Position numbers and translations under genes: made by a program
Source: JACXVD01 sp020446665
Lineage (GTDB): Bacteria > Pseudomonadota > Alphaproteobacteria > Sphingomonadales > Sphingomonadaceae
Length of the DNA: 64,000 bases
NCBI GenBank assembly: GCA_041396905.1
Contig: JAWKXQ010000009.1
Coordinates: 37,856 to 101,855 of the forward strand
Reading direction: 5' to 3'
Shown: positions 1-8,331 of the stretch, one piece after another
How positions within the stretch are numbered: the first letter of the stretch is position 1
Layout: every line of letters begins with the position of its first letter
The notes under the pieces: generated by a model
Told to the model about the DNA's origin: nothing
Databases searched by the model: none
The model's input: the letters and a program-made list of their open reading frames with translations, nothing else

Positions 1-868
1 TCAGATGGAAAGCGCGGCTGCCCCAAGCTCCACCGAGCGCCCATGCGCGCTTCATCCAGAAATGCAGGTCAACCTCATAAGTATAGCCCATCGCACCATG
101 CACCTGGATCGCACTCTCTGCGGCCAGAAATGCAGCGTCAGTCGCGGCGATCTTGGCATGGCTGACATGGACCGGAGCGCTGGCCGCGCCATCGTCCATT
201 GCCTGCGCCGCGCGCCACGCCACAGGGCGGGCGAATTCCAGCGCCACCGCGACATCGGCCAGCTTGTGCTTCAATGCCTGAAACCCGCCCACCGGCTGGC
301 CGAACTGTTCGCGGATCTTCGAATATTCGACCGCCTGATCGAGCATCGCCTCCGCCAGTCCAACCAATTGCGCCGCGCTCATCAAGGCACCCAGATCAAG
401 CAGGTGCGGATCGTCGCTGGCATCTGCGGGCAGGGCGCTGAGGTTGCGCAGCGGATCGACGCTGTCCAGTGCTTCGCCGTCGCCATCGGCCTGCCAGCCA
501 TTGATGGTGTGTGCAGGCAGGACGCGCTGCTCGCCTGCGGCAATGGCGGCCAGATCATCGGTCTGGTCCTGCGCCAGCAACCACGGCACTGCGACAAAGG
601 CGCTGTCCACCAGCGGCTCTGCCAGAGCGGCACGGCCGCATTCGCGCGCGATCAGCGCGGCATCGAGCAGGCCCATGCCAAGCCCTTCATGCTCTTCGGG
701 CACCAGCAGCCCGGTCAGGCCCATTTCGACCAGACCCTGCCAGATTGCGGGATCACGATTAGGCCCGGCATCGAGCCGCCGCAGAACCTCTGGCCCATGC
801 GTGCCCGACAGGTAATCACGCACGGCTTCGGCCAGTTCCAGCCGTTCAGGAGCAATCAGCATATCCAT
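1..868 (-). CDS. ipdE2: Acyl-CoA dehydrogenase, beta-type subunit (IpdE2-like), 3' end outside window
   Basis: Reading leftward from ATG at 868, an open frame of 289 codons runs off the window start; the TGA visible at 1-3 is not in frame, so the C-terminus is cut. The protein has an acyl-CoA dehydrogenase layout: helical N-terminus, then 'YSKIREQFGQPVGGFQALKHKLAD' and 'AIQVHGAMGYTYEVDLHFWMKRA' near the C-terminus. Its ATG overlaps the TGA of the adjacent acyl-CoA dehydrogenase (868-2031). Adjacent divergent ACAD genes in steroid clusters encode alpha2beta2 heterotetramers such as IpdE1-IpdE2, which dehydrogenates 5-OH-HIP-CoA; assignment to that step is inferred from the neighbours. The plus-strand frame opposite (5-946) is a shadow. 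Confidence 0.8.
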   Translation of the reverse strand, partial: MDMLIAPERLELAEAVRDYLSGTHGPEVLRRLDAGPNRDPAIWQGLVEMGLTGLLVPEEHEGLGMGLLDAALIARECGRAALAEPLVDSAFVAVPWLLAQDQTDDLAAIAAGEQRVLPAHTINGWQADGDGEALDSVDPLRNLSALPADASDDPHLLDLGALMSAAQLVGLAEAMLDQAVEYSKIREQFGQPVGGFQALKHKLADVAVALEFARPVAWRAAQAMDDGAASAPVHVSHAKIAATDAAFLAAESAIQVHGAMGYTYEVDLHFWMKRAWALGGAWGSRAFHL

Positions 869-2031
869 CAGCCTGCTCCCACTCTGGGCATACCGAGCAA
901 TCGCTCTGCCGTGATATTGCGCTGGATCTCGTTCGACCCGGCATAGATCGGGCCGGAGAGCGAGAAGATGTAACCCTCCAGCCAGTCATTCATGCTGCCA
1001 TCGTCAAAGCGGCGCAGTTCCGCCGCTGCGCCGAGCAATTGCATCGCCGTGCGGTTCATCGCGCGGTCTAGTTCGGACCAGAAAATCTTGTTGAGGCTGG
1101 CCTCTGCGCCGATGCTGCCGCCTGCCATGATCTTCGCCGCCACGGCATAGGTGTTGTAGGCATAGGCCTGCGTATCCATCCACGCCTTGGCCACCGCTTC
1201 GCGAGCCGAGGGCGCGGCGTCAGCCTCATGCTTGCGGAACAGTTCGACCAGCCGCCTTGCGGTCGCCTGAAACCGGCCGGGAGAGCGCAGCATCAGCCCG
1301 CGTTCGAAACCGGCGGTGGCCATCGCGACCTTCCACCCTTCGCCTTCGCCCGCCAGCCGGTTTTCCACCGGCACGCGGACATCGTCAAAGAACAGTTCGG
1401 CAAAGCCGGGATGGCCATGCAACTGGCGGATCGGGCGGCGGGTGATGCCCGGCGTGTCGAGATCGAACAGCACGAAGCTCAACCCCTTGTGGCGCTGGCT
1501 CCCTTCCTCTGTGCGGAACAGGCCAAAGCCCCAATCGGCAAAGCTGGCGCGGCTGGACCATGTCTTCTGGCCGTTGATCACGTAATGATCGCCATCGCGG
1601 TAAGCGGTGGTCTTGATCGCGGCCATGTCGCTGCCGGCCCCCGGTTCGGACCATGCCTGCGCCCAGATCACTTCGCCTGCGGCCATGGGGGTGAGGAAGC
1701 GCGCCTTCTGCTCCTCCGTGCCATATTCCATGATTGTGGGGCCAAGCAGGAAGATGCCGTTCTGGTTGGCGCGCAAGGGCGCACCGGAACCCCAATATTC
1801 CTCTTCGAAAATCAGCCACTGGATCAGGTCGAGCCCGCGCCCGCCATAGGCTTCGGGCCAGGTGACCATGCCCCAGTTCCCGCTCGCCAGCTGGCGTTCC
1901 CATGCGACATGCTGGTCATAGCCTTCGCGGCATTCCAGCGTCACCAGCGGATTGGCAGGCTTGTTGGCCGCCAGCCAGCTGCGGATTTCGGCGCGGAATG
2001 CGTCCTGTTCGAGGGTGTAGGAAAGATCCAT
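868..2031 (-). CDS. ipdE1: Acyl-CoA dehydrogenase, alpha-type subunit (IpdE1-like)
   Basis: 387 aa, full ACAD length. Visible are the FAD-binding region 'WAQAWSEPGAGSDMAAIKTTA' (about residues 127-147), the 'GQKTWSSRASFADWGF' strand, and the C-terminal 'SGPIYAGSNEIQRNITAERLLGMPR' that closes the flavin site. It is the complete catalytic-type partner of the truncated ACAD downstream, with which it overlaps (TGATG). It lies in the leftward operon with IpdA, IpdB, IpdC and EchA20-like genes, so the expected reaction is dehydrogenation of a HIP-derived CoA thioester. The family is certain from sequence; the substrate is inference. Confidence 0.85.
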   Translation of the reverse strand: MDLSYTLEQDAFRAEIRSWLAANKPANPLVTLECREGYDQHVAWERQLASGNWGMVTWPEAYGGRGLDLIQWLIFEEEYWGSGAPLRANQNGIFLLGPTIMEYGTEEQKARFLTPMAAGEVIWAQAWSEPGAGSDMAAIKTTAYRDGDHYVINGQKTWSSRASFADWGFGLFRTEEGSQRHKGLSFVLFDLDTPGITRRPIRQLHGHPGFAELFFDDVRVPVENRLAGEGEGWKVAMATAGFERGLMLRSPGRFQATARRLVELFRKHEADAAPSAREAVAKAWMDTQAYAYNTYAVAAKIMAGGSIGAEASLNKIFWSELDRAMNRTAMQLLGAAAELRRFDDGSMNDWLEGYIFSLSGPIYAGSNEIQRNITAERLLGMPRVGAG

Positions 2032-2786
2032 CAGAATTCCGCCGCCTTCCCGGTTTCGACAAAGGCATCGCGGCTCTTCTGGCTGTCTTCATGCATGTAC
2101 ATTTCCAGCGTGAAACCCTGTTCCCAGCGATAACCGCGATCGACATCACGCTCTTCCAGCCCGTTCAGCGCTTCCTTGGCGATCACCAGCGCCTTGCGGC
2201 TCTTGGATGCGATGACAGCGCAAAAGCCACGCGCTTCGGCCAGCAGATCGGCGCGGGGCACGACCTTTTCGACTGCACCCAGGCGATAGGCTTCCTCTGC
2301 CGGGATATTGCCGCCGGTGAAGAAGGCAGCGCGCACCTTGTGCAGCGGCAACATGCGCGAAAGATGGCTGGCACCGCCCATGGCCCCACGGTCCACTTCG
2401 GGCAGGCTGAAATAGGCATCGTCAGCCGCGATGATCGTGTCAGACGCGCCGCACATGCCGATCCCGCCGCCAATCACGAATTTATGCACTGCGCTCACCA
2501 CGGGCACCTGTGCATCGCGGATCGCCTTGAAGGTCAGGTAATTGCCGCGATTGAGCAGCGTGATCCGCTCGGGATGGGCCTGCATTTCCTTGATATCGAC
2601 CCCGCCGCAAAAGCCGCGTGCATCCTCTGCCGCGCGCAGCAACACACAGTTCACATCTTCCCGGCTGGCAGCCTCTGTAATGATCTGCGGGATCGACAGC
2701 CAGGTTGCGCTGTCAAAGGCGTTGACCGGGGGAACATCGAACACGATCTCTGCAATGCGATCCGTGACGGTGGTGGTGATAGGCAT
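2031..2786 (-). CDS. echA20: Enoyl-CoA hydratase/isomerase family, EchA20-like ring hydrolase
   Basis: 251 aa crotonase-fold protein. The oxyanion-hole segments are visible at 'GFCGGVDIKEM' (about residues 58-68) and 'HKFVIGGGIGMCGASD' (about 101-116), followed by 'AYFSLPEVDRGAMGGASHLSRMLP'. In actinobacterial cholesterol catabolism EchA20 opens ring D of a HIP-derived CoA ester, just before IpdAB opens ring C. The gene touches the ACAD gene downstream and the IpdC-like gene upstream (stop/start overlap), which supports that role. It could be another crotonase of the same pathway; the exact step is inferred from context. Confidence 0.75.
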   Translation of the reverse strand: MPITTTVTDRIAEIVFDVPPVNAFDSATWLSIPQIITEAASREDVNCVLLRAAEDARGFCGGVDIKEMQAHPERITLLNRGNYLTFKAIRDAQVPVVSAVHKFVIGGGIGMCGASDTIIAADDAYFSLPEVDRGAMGGASHLSRMLPLHKVRAAFFTGGNIPAEEAYRLGAVEKVVPRADLLAEARGFCAVIASKSRKALVIAKEALNGLEERDVDRGYRWEQGFTLEMYMHEDSQKSRDAFVETGKAAEF

Positions 2787-3874
2787 CAGGCAGCTCCCTT
2801 GAGCGCGTTGGTCTCGCCAGAAAGCGCTGCGATCCTCGCACGCGCTTCGTTTTCGATCCGGGTGAGCAGCTCTGCGCAGCTCGGCAAATCATCGAGCCGC
2901 CCGGCGACGAGGCCGGAGGCCATCAGCCCGTTCGCGGCATCGCCATCCACCACGGCCTTCTGGATCAGCACGGGTGCAGCAGCGGCCAGCATCGCTTCGG
3001 GCAGAGACATGGCCCCATGGCTGGTCATCTGGCGTGCGGCGGAAATCATCTCGCCCCAGCTGGCCCCGGTCTCCCGCTTCATGGCAAGGCCCGCCAGCAG
3101 CCCGCGCCGCCATTTGGCCAGCGCTCCGCCACGCTCGATCCGGTCGAGCATGGGGTTGGAAATCATCCGCTGGGGCATACCATCGACTTTCTTCGTCACG
3201 AAAATGTCGCCGGTTCCGGCCCTAGTATAGGCAGCTTTGACCTGTTCCGGTACCGGGCTGTCGCTGGTCATCATGAAGCGGCTGCCCATGGCGATGCCGC
3301 TGGCGCCATAGGCCAGCGCTGCGGCCAGCCCGCGCCCATCGGCAAATCCGCCTGCGGCCGCCACCGGCACATTCACGGCGTCAAGCACTTGCGGAAGCAG
3401 CACAGTGGTGGCCACCGCGCCAGTATGTCCGCCGCCTTCGCCGCCCTGCACAGTGATCGCCTGGCATCCCAGCGCGACCATCTTCTGCGCATGTTTGATC
3501 GCGCCGACCGTCGGGATGCAGACGATACCGGCATCGCGGAACCGCTCGATCATACTCGCATCCGGCCCGCGCCCGAAACTGACCGCTTTTACCCGGTCCG
3601 CATTGGCCAGAATTATCTCGACAATTTCCTTCGCGCCCGGCTGGAAGCTATGGAAATTGACCCCGAAATTATGCGTGGTCAGCCCTTTGGTCTGCTCGAT
3701 GGCTGCGGCCAGTTCCGCCGGTTTCATCACCGCCCCGGCAAGAAAGCCGAACGCCCCGGCATTGCTGCTGGCCGCCACCAGTTGCGGAGTGGCAATCCAG
3801 CCCATTGCGGTCTGGATCACCGGCAGGCGGCAACCGAGCAGCTGTGTCAGCGAAGTGGCGAGCGGGTCAGCCAT
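2786..3874 (-). CDS. ipdC: Nitronate monooxygenase-family flavoprotein, IpdC-like
   Basis: 362 aa TIM-barrel FMN protein of the 2-nitropropane dioxygenase/NMO family. N-terminal 'LPVIQTAMGWIATPQLVAASSNAGAFGFL' and the phosphate-binding 'ITVQGGEGGGHTGAVATTVLLPQV' and 'VAAAGGFADGRGLAAALAYGASGIAMGSRFM' are clear. In steroid degraders this family member is IpdC (Rv3553 type), implicated in ring C/D breakdown together with IpdAB. It sits between two crotonase genes and just downstream of ipdB, matching that gene set. True nitronate oxidation is the alternative suggested by family name alone and is less likely here. Confidence 0.8.
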   Translation of the reverse strand: MADPLATSLTQLLGCRLPVIQTAMGWIATPQLVAASSNAGAFGFLAGAVMKPAELAAAIEQTKGLTTHNFGVNFHSFQPGAKEIVEIILANADRVKAVSFGRGPDASMIERFRDAGIVCIPTVGAIKHAQKMVALGCQAITVQGGEGGGHTGAVATTVLLPQVLDAVNVPVAAAGGFADGRGLAAALAYGASGIAMGSRFMMTSDSPVPEQVKAAYTRAGTGDIFVTKKVDGMPQRMISNPMLDRIERGGALAKWRRGLLAGLAMKRETGASWGEMISAARQMTSHGAMSLPEAMLAAAAPVLIQKAVVDGDAANGLMASGLVAGRLDDLPSCAELLTRIENEARARIAALSGETNALKGAA

Positions 3875-4773
3875 CAGCCTTTGCCAGCCTCGGCCTTGTT
3901 CGCCGCAGCTGCGGATTTTCCGCTGACGCCGCTGATCGAATCCCCGGTTACAATGTCATTCTGTGCATGGGCGAAATGGTGCATGTGGAACACTGCATCC
4001 ATCGCTGCCCGCTTGCCGCGCAATTCCTCGACATGGTTCACCGCCTGCTTGGTCAGCCAGTTGCCGAGCCGGTTCTGGCCCGCCAGCTTGCTGGCCCAAG
4101 CAGCGGTGGCTTCGCGCAATTCCTCACGCGGGACGATCTTGTTGACCATCCCGAAATCATAGGCCCGCTGAGCGCCCATACGCTCACCCAGCAGCAGAAA
4201 TTCCTTGGCCACGCGCGGCGGCAGCTCATAGGCATGAGCGAAATATTCTACACCGGGAATACCCATCAGCGGATTGACCGGGTCCTGGAAGAACGCGTCT
4301 TCGCTGGCGACAATCAGGTCGCAGGTCCAGGCCAGCATCAGGCCGCCCGCGATGCAGGCACCCTGAACCATGGCGATGGTCGGCTTTGGCACATCGCGCC
4401 AGCGGCGGCACATGCCCAGATATTGTTCCTGCTCACGCGTATAGAGCAGCTCAGCCGCAGGCTTGTTGGTATGCGGCGGCAGCATTAGCCGCTTGTCGAA
4501 TTCGTGATGCAGGTCACGCCCTGGCGTGCCGATATCGTGCCCGGCAGAGAAATGCTTGCCTTCGCCCGCCAGCACAATGCAGCGCACACCATCATCCTGC
4601 ACTGCGCGATTAAAGGCATCGTCCAGCGCATAGGTCATCTGCCCGTTCTGCGCATTGTTGAAGCCGGGGCGGTTCATGGTAATCCATGCCACGCCATCGG
4701 CCACTTCATAGCGGACCGGTTCATCGGTTTCGTAGGTGATGTCCGTCTTTTTCGGGTCAACCAGATCGGTCAT
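3874..4773 (-). CDS. Enoyl-CoA hydratase/isomerase family protein
   Basis: 299 aa crotonase-fold protein. Visible are 'VAWITMNRPGFNNAQNGQM', the oxyanion-hole segment 'GEGKHFSAGHDIG', 'MVQGACIAGGLMLAWTCDLIVASEDAFFQDPVNPLMGIPGVEYFAH' and a longer-than-usual N-terminal tail and Ala/Lys-rich C-terminus. It lies between ipdC and ipdB in one operon (stop/start overlap with ipdC; 13-bp gap to ipdB), so hydration of an unsaturated steroid-derived CoA ester is likely. Which intermediate it acts on cannot be read from the sequence. Confidence 0.8.
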   Translation of the reverse strand: MTDLVDPKKTDITYETDEPVRYEVADGVAWITMNRPGFNNAQNGQMTYALDDAFNRAVQDDGVRCIVLAGEGKHFSAGHDIGTPGRDLHHEFDKRLMLPPHTNKPAAELLYTREQEQYLGMCRRWRDVPKPTIAMVQGACIAGGLMLAWTCDLIVASEDAFFQDPVNPLMGIPGVEYFAHAYELPPRVAKEFLLLGERMGAQRAYDFGMVNKIVPREELREATAAWASKLAGQNRLGNWLTKQAVNHVEELRGKRAAMDAVFHMHHFAHAQNDIVTGDSISGVSGKSAAAANKAEAGKG

Positions 4774-4786
4774 GCTACCTTCTCCC

Positions 4787-5575
4787 TTAATTCGCCGGTG
4801 TGGCGGGCGGATTATCTTTCAGCACCTTGTGCCGCACGCCATGCGGATCGAGCGCGGCGATATTGTCCAGCTGCTCGCTGGTGGGCAGGGGCGTTTCGCC
4901 TGCCACTGCGTCGATCAGGGTAAAGCCGGTGGCGGCTTGCACATCATCGAAAGTGACGCCGGGATGGAGCGAGACCACGCGGATGGCATTGTCTGGCCCA
5001 CCAAAATCCATCACGCACAGATTGGTCACGATCTTGCGCAGGTCGATACCGGAATAATTGCCGCCTGCGATGCGCCGCGCCGGATTATGGCCGGGGCTGG
5101 ATATGCGATCGACTTCACCTTCCACAAAGACGCGGGTGGAATGCATTGGAATGAACATCGAATTGGCGTGATAGATGCCATTGCCGGGGAAACCACGCGC
5201 GCCCAGCATCTGCACCTTGGGTTGTTCATACGTGCCACCAAGGGCGGACAGATTGGTCTGGCCGAACTGGTCAACCTGCGTCGGTGTGACCATGGCATGA
5301 CGCCGCCCGGTCCACACCGCGCTGTCAAAAAAACGACTGAAGGGCAGGTATCCGGCAGGCTTGCGCGCATCATAGTCGCGCGGGCCGATGGGCACGGGCT
5401 GTTCGACCAGATAGGCTTCGCCATCGGTCATCATCAGGCCGGGCGAATGCGTCAGCTTGGCGAGACCAACGCCGAGGCGCGGGATAGGCCCGATTCCTGT
5501 GCCGACCAGTTCCCGATCCGTGCGAAAGGCTTCTGCTACGGCGGCAATGCACAATTCTGCGAGTGTAACGGTCAC
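4787..5575 (-). CDS. ipdB: CoA-transferase-family beta subunit, IpdB-like
   Basis: 262 aa class I CoA-transferase beta-type protein. It starts 'MTVTLAELCIAAVAEAF', then 'ELVGTGIGPIPRLGVGLAKLTHSPGLMMTDGEAY', 'RHAMVTPTQVDQFGQTNLSALG' and a C-terminal 'SLHPGVTFDDVQAATGF'. IpdA and IpdB form a heteromeric ring C hydrolase (COCHEA-CoA hydrolase) that has the CoA-transferase fold but does not transfer CoA. It lies 12 bp downstream of the alpha-subunit gene and within a full ipd gene set. A true 3-oxoacid CoA-transferase is the alternative, but the neighbours argue for IpdB. Confidence 0.82.
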   Translation of the reverse strand: MTVTLAELCIAAVAEAFRTDRELVGTGIGPIPRLGVGLAKLTHSPGLMMTDGEAYLVEQPVPIGPRDYDARKPAGYLPFSRFFDSAVWTGRRHAMVTPTQVDQFGQTNLSALGGTYEQPKVQMLGARGFPGNGIYHANSMFIPMHSTRVFVEGEVDRISSPGHNPARRIAGGNYSGIDLRKIVTNLCVMDFGGPDNAIRVVSLHPGVTFDDVQAATGFTLIDAVAGETPLPTSEQLDNIAALDPHGVRHKVLKDNPPATPAN

Positions 5576-5587
5576 AGCGCGATCTCC

Positions 5588-6472
5588 TCAGAAAATCGGC
5601 AGGGGCAGGGCCCCGACCGCATCAATGCCGCCAACCGAAGCGAGATAGTCTTCCTCGCTCGCGCCAACCATTTGCGCCTGCACGCTGGCCCAGTCGCCCG
5701 GATCCTTCGCCGCGCCGGTATAGGATTTGAACCAGCCCATGTCCCAGCCATAGGCAGGCGGCATGGAGGTGGGATGGGCGCCGCCCTTCGCCTCGGTCAC
5801 GCCGGTGACGAAGCAACGTTCAAAGATATTGGCTTGGGCGTCTTCGGGATAGGCATCTTCCATCGCGGGAACGAGTTCTTCGCAGCTGACAAAGGCCTTG
5901 TCAGCGGCCTTGGCGAACCATTCGTCATAATAGGTGTCCGGCCCCAGTGCCTGCACATTGCCGCGATGATCGCAGCGGTGAACATGGATCAGCGCGGCAT
6001 CCAGTTTCAGCGCAGGCATTGCGACCATCACTTCGCCATCTTCATAGGGGGACTGCACGGTCTTGAGCCCGCCCAGTTCCACCAGATCGGTGCCCAGCCC
6101 CACGCGGGTGGGGAGGAAGGGTAGCTGGAAGGCAGCGGCCTTCAGCCCCCATTGGAACATGCCTTCATCCAGTTCGAGAATTTTGATCTGGCCCGCTTCG
6201 CGTGCCTTGCGGAACCATGGCTCCAGCGGGATCGCGTCGAGCGAGACGAAAGCGAAGACCAGTTTCTTCACCTTGCCCGCGGCGCAGAGCATGCCGACAT
6301 CCGGCCCGCCATAGGAAATAATGGTCAGGTCGGTGAGGTCAGAGCGCAGGATTTCCCGCACCAGCGCCATCGGCTTGCGCCGAGGGCCCCAGCCGCCAAT
6401 GCCCAGCGTCATTCCGCTTTCGAGCTGGCCGACGATCTCGGCCGCACTCATGCGTTTGTCTAGCCCGCTCAT
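5588..6472 (-). CDS. ipdA: CoA-transferase-family alpha subunit, IpdA-like
   Basis: 294 aa with the start chosen at MSGLDKRMSAAEIV, whose ATG overlaps the stop of the upstream dioxygenase gene (ATGA). The N-terminal 'MTLGIGGWGPRRKPMALVREILRS' and 'LTIISYGGPDVGMLCAAGKVKKLVFAFVSLD' are typical of CoA-transferase alpha subunits. 'ILELDEGMFQWGLKAAA' around residues 98-113 carries an acidic residue (E103) near the position of the catalytic glutamate reported for M. tuberculosis IpdA; that match is my inference. With IpdB it should hydrolyse ring C of a HIP-derived CoA ester in the cytoplasm. Confidence 0.82.
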   Translation of the reverse strand: MSGLDKRMSAAEIVGQLESGMTLGIGGWGPRRKPMALVREILRSDLTDLTIISYGGPDVGMLCAAGKVKKLVFAFVSLDAIPLEPWFRKAREAGQIKILELDEGMFQWGLKAAAFQLPFLPTRVGLGTDLVELGGLKTVQSPYEDGEVMVAMPALKLDAALIHVHRCDHRGNVQALGPDTYYDEWFAKAADKAFVSCEELVPAMEDAYPEDAQANIFERCFVTGVTEAKGGAHPTSMPPAYGWDMGWFKSYTGAAKDPGDWASVQAQMVGASEEDYLASVGGIDAVGALPLPIF

Positions 6473-7401
6473 TCGGCTGCCTCTGCTTTCTGTGCTTCTT
6501 CCATGGCATTCTGCCAGGCCCAGACATGCCCCCATTCGCTGGGCATGGCATGAGCGGTGGCTTCCCAGTTTGCAGGGTCGATCTGCAGCGAGTCGCAGCC
6601 GATCTCCAGGTCGAAACCGCTCGGCGTCTGCATGTAGAAGCCCAGCGTTTCGTCATTCACATGGCGGCCCAGCGTGGCGCTTTCTGGCACATTGGCCATG
6701 CGCATCCGGTCATGGCATTTGCCGACATCGCTGAGATTTTCCATCTGCAGCATCAGATGGATGCAACGCGGCGGAACCTGCGGCATTTCGCCAAAGGCCA
6801 CCGCGTGGTGGCGGGCATTATCCGCATGCATAAAGGCAAAGCGCATGCCCGGTCCGGTCTGATCGGGCGAAAATTTGAATTCCGGCATATCCGTGTCGTG
6901 GAAGCCGACGACATCGTGATAGAAACCATGCATTGCGTCGAAATCGGGTGCGGCGAAGACTGCATGGCCCATGCCCATATCGCCGGTCACAAAGCCAGAG
7001 ACACCCTTTGGCGAGACAAAGGCAACATCGTCCCTCGCTGCGCCGCAGCAGAATTCCAGCCCGTTGCCGGCCGGATCGCTGGTCGCGAAGAATGCCTCTA
7101 CGCTGCGCGCAGCACAGGCGGCTGCATCGCCCCATTGTACGGGCTGACTGGCCTGTTCGATCCGCTCTGCCAGCGCATCGAGCGAGGCGCGGCTGTCCAT
7201 CTCGTATCCGGCAGCGGCCAGACAATCCGCATGACTGCGCACAATCCGGAACCGGAAAGGCCGATCATCAATGCGATACAGTGCCGCGCCATCGGCGCTC
7301 TGCCCGGCGGACATGACCCCCACCACATGGGTGAGATAGCGATCCCACGCCGCCGGATCGGCGGTTTCCACGATAACGTAACTCAGTTCCTTGATAGCCA
7401 T
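6469..7401 (-). CDS. hsaC: Type I extradiol ring-cleavage dioxygenase, HsaC-like
   Basis: 310 aa two-domain vicinal oxygen chelate protein. The three non-haem iron ligands expected for type I extradiol dioxygenases fall at H146 (GMGHAVF), H215 (CIHLMLQ) and E266 (GFDLEIG), matching the spacing known for HsaC and BphC. The expected reaction is meta-cleavage of the catecholic ring A of 3,4-DHSA (or a hydroxylated analogue), between HsaA and HsaD. Notably it is in the leftward ipd operon rather than with hsaA/hsaD on the other strand. An Ala/Glu-rich C-terminal tail follows the second domain. Family is certain; steroid specificity follows from context. Confidence 0.85.
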   Translation of the reverse strand: MAIKELSYVIVETADPAAWDRYLTHVVGVMSAGQSADGAALYRIDDRPFRFRIVRSHADCLAAAGYEMDSRASLDALAERIEQASQPVQWGDAAACAARSVEAFFATSDPAGNGLEFCCGAARDDVAFVSPKGVSGFVTGDMGMGHAVFAAPDFDAMHGFYHDVVGFHDTDMPEFKFSPDQTGPGMRFAFMHADNARHHAVAFGEMPQVPPRCIHLMLQMENLSDVGKCHDRMRMANVPESATLGRHVNDETLGFYMQTPSGFDLEIGCDSLQIDPANWEATAHAMPSEWGHVWAWQNAMEEAQKAEAAE

Positions 7402-7404
7402 GGG

Positions 7405-8160
7405 CTATCCTCCCTTGATCAGGTCGAGGAAGAGAGGGCGCTCACCGCCCCCATCGACATTAAGCCAAGCGCCCGAGACATATTCGGACGCGTCAGAAGC
7501 AAGATATAGCACCGCCCGCGCGACATCTTCGCCCCGCGCCATGCGGCCCAGCGGCAGCGATGCGGCTACCCGCGCCTGCGCCTCGGCATCGCCATAGGTC
7601 GCATCGGTGTTTTCGGTTTCTGCCAGCCCGACAATGATTCCGTTCACCCGGATATTGTCGGGCCCCCATTCCTGCGCCAGGCTCTTGGTTAAGCTCAGCA
7701 GGGCGGCCTTGGCCGCGCCATAAATGGCAGTGCCGGGGGAAGGGCGAATGCCCGAAACGCTGGCGATATTGATAATAGACCCGCTGCCGGAATCTTTCAG
7801 CTGGGTGTGCGCTGCGCGGGAGAGGAAATAAGGACCGAGGAAATTCAGCTTCGCAATGGCTTCCGCAAAGCGCGGACTGGCGGTGGCGGCATCGCTGGCG
7901 GGGGATCCCCCGGCATTGTTGACCACAATGTCCAGGCGCCCGTGTTGCTGTGCGACCTTTTCTACCAGAGCATCCACCGCATCGGGATCGCGCACATCCA
8001 GCGCGGCGAAGCTGACACCATCGGGCAGCGATTCGGGTTCTGATCGCGCACAGGCAATAACGCGGCAGCCTTGCTCCGCCAGTGCGGCAGAAATCGCACG
8101 ACCCAACCCCCGGGTTCCCCCGGTGACAATGGCGACCTTGCCTTCCAGCCCGAAATTCAC
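7405..8160 (-). CDS. Short-chain dehydrogenase/reductase, first gene of the ipd operon
   Basis: 251 aa classical SDR. The NAD(P) motif 'GGTRGLGRAIS' lies near residues 15-25, 'NNAGG' near 82, and the catalytic Ser and Tyr-x3-Lys at 'ASVSGIRPSPGTAIYGAAKAAL'. Being the promoter-proximal gene of the operon containing hsaC, ipdA/B/C and ipdE, it may be an IpdF-type 5-hydroxy-HIP-CoA (or related hydroxysteroid) dehydrogenase; this is inference. Its start codon is 92 bp from the dyad at 8252-8283 that it shares with divergent hsaA. Confidence 0.8.
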   Translation of the reverse strand: MNFGLEGKVAIVTGGTRGLGRAISAALAEQGCRVIACARSEPESLPDGVSFAALDVRDPDAVDALVEKVAQQHGRLDIVVNNAGGSPASDAATASPRFAEAIAKLNFLGPYFLSRAAHTQLKDSGSGSIINIASVSGIRPSPGTAIYGAAKAALLSLTKSLAQEWGPDNIRVNGIIVGLAETENTDATYGDAEAQARVAASLPLGRMARGEDVARAVLYLASDASEYVSGAWLNVDGGGERPLFLDLIKGG

Positions 8161-8251
8161 TTCTCTCTCCCCAGCCTGCTGCAGTGAATCAGTCGATCAC
8201 TATGCTTGAAAAACCACATATCCAAAAGCAAATCGCTTTTCAATTGACGAT

Positions 8252-8283
8252 TTGCGTAGATTATGGCAACCATTTTTACGAAT
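8252..8283. promoter_or_regulatory. Steroid-island dyad, site A (TTGCGTAG-N16-TTACGAAT)
   Basis: Half-sites TTGCGTAG at 8252-8259 and TTACGAAT at 8276-8283 are 24 bp apart start to start, as in seven other promoters of this island. The dyad lies between the divergent ipd/hsaC operon (start 8160) and hsaA (start 8332), so it probably controls both. A separate perfect 8-bp inverted repeat, GCAAATCG at 8228-8235 and CGATTTGC at 8248-8255, overlaps the left half-site. It is a candidate operator; no binding protein is known from the sequence. Confidence 0.65.
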
Positions 8284-8331
8284 TTAGATGGAATCGACAC
8301 TCGGTCGGTCCACAAGGGAGAAGGCAGGGCA

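Noticed and set aside
5..946. 313-aa plus-strand open frame at the left edge
   Set aside because: It is a shadow of the leftward acyl-CoA dehydrogenase gene (ATG at 868). The minus-strand translation shows clear ACAD motifs; the plus-strand one shows none.
2786..3874. Nitronate monooxygenase as functional call
   Set aside because: The fold fits, but the gene sits between ipd genes, where IpdC is the known family member in steroid degraders.
8263..8331. Earlier ATG for hsaA at 8263
   Set aside because: It lies inside the dyad and lacks a ribosome-binding site; homology to HsaA starts after 8332.
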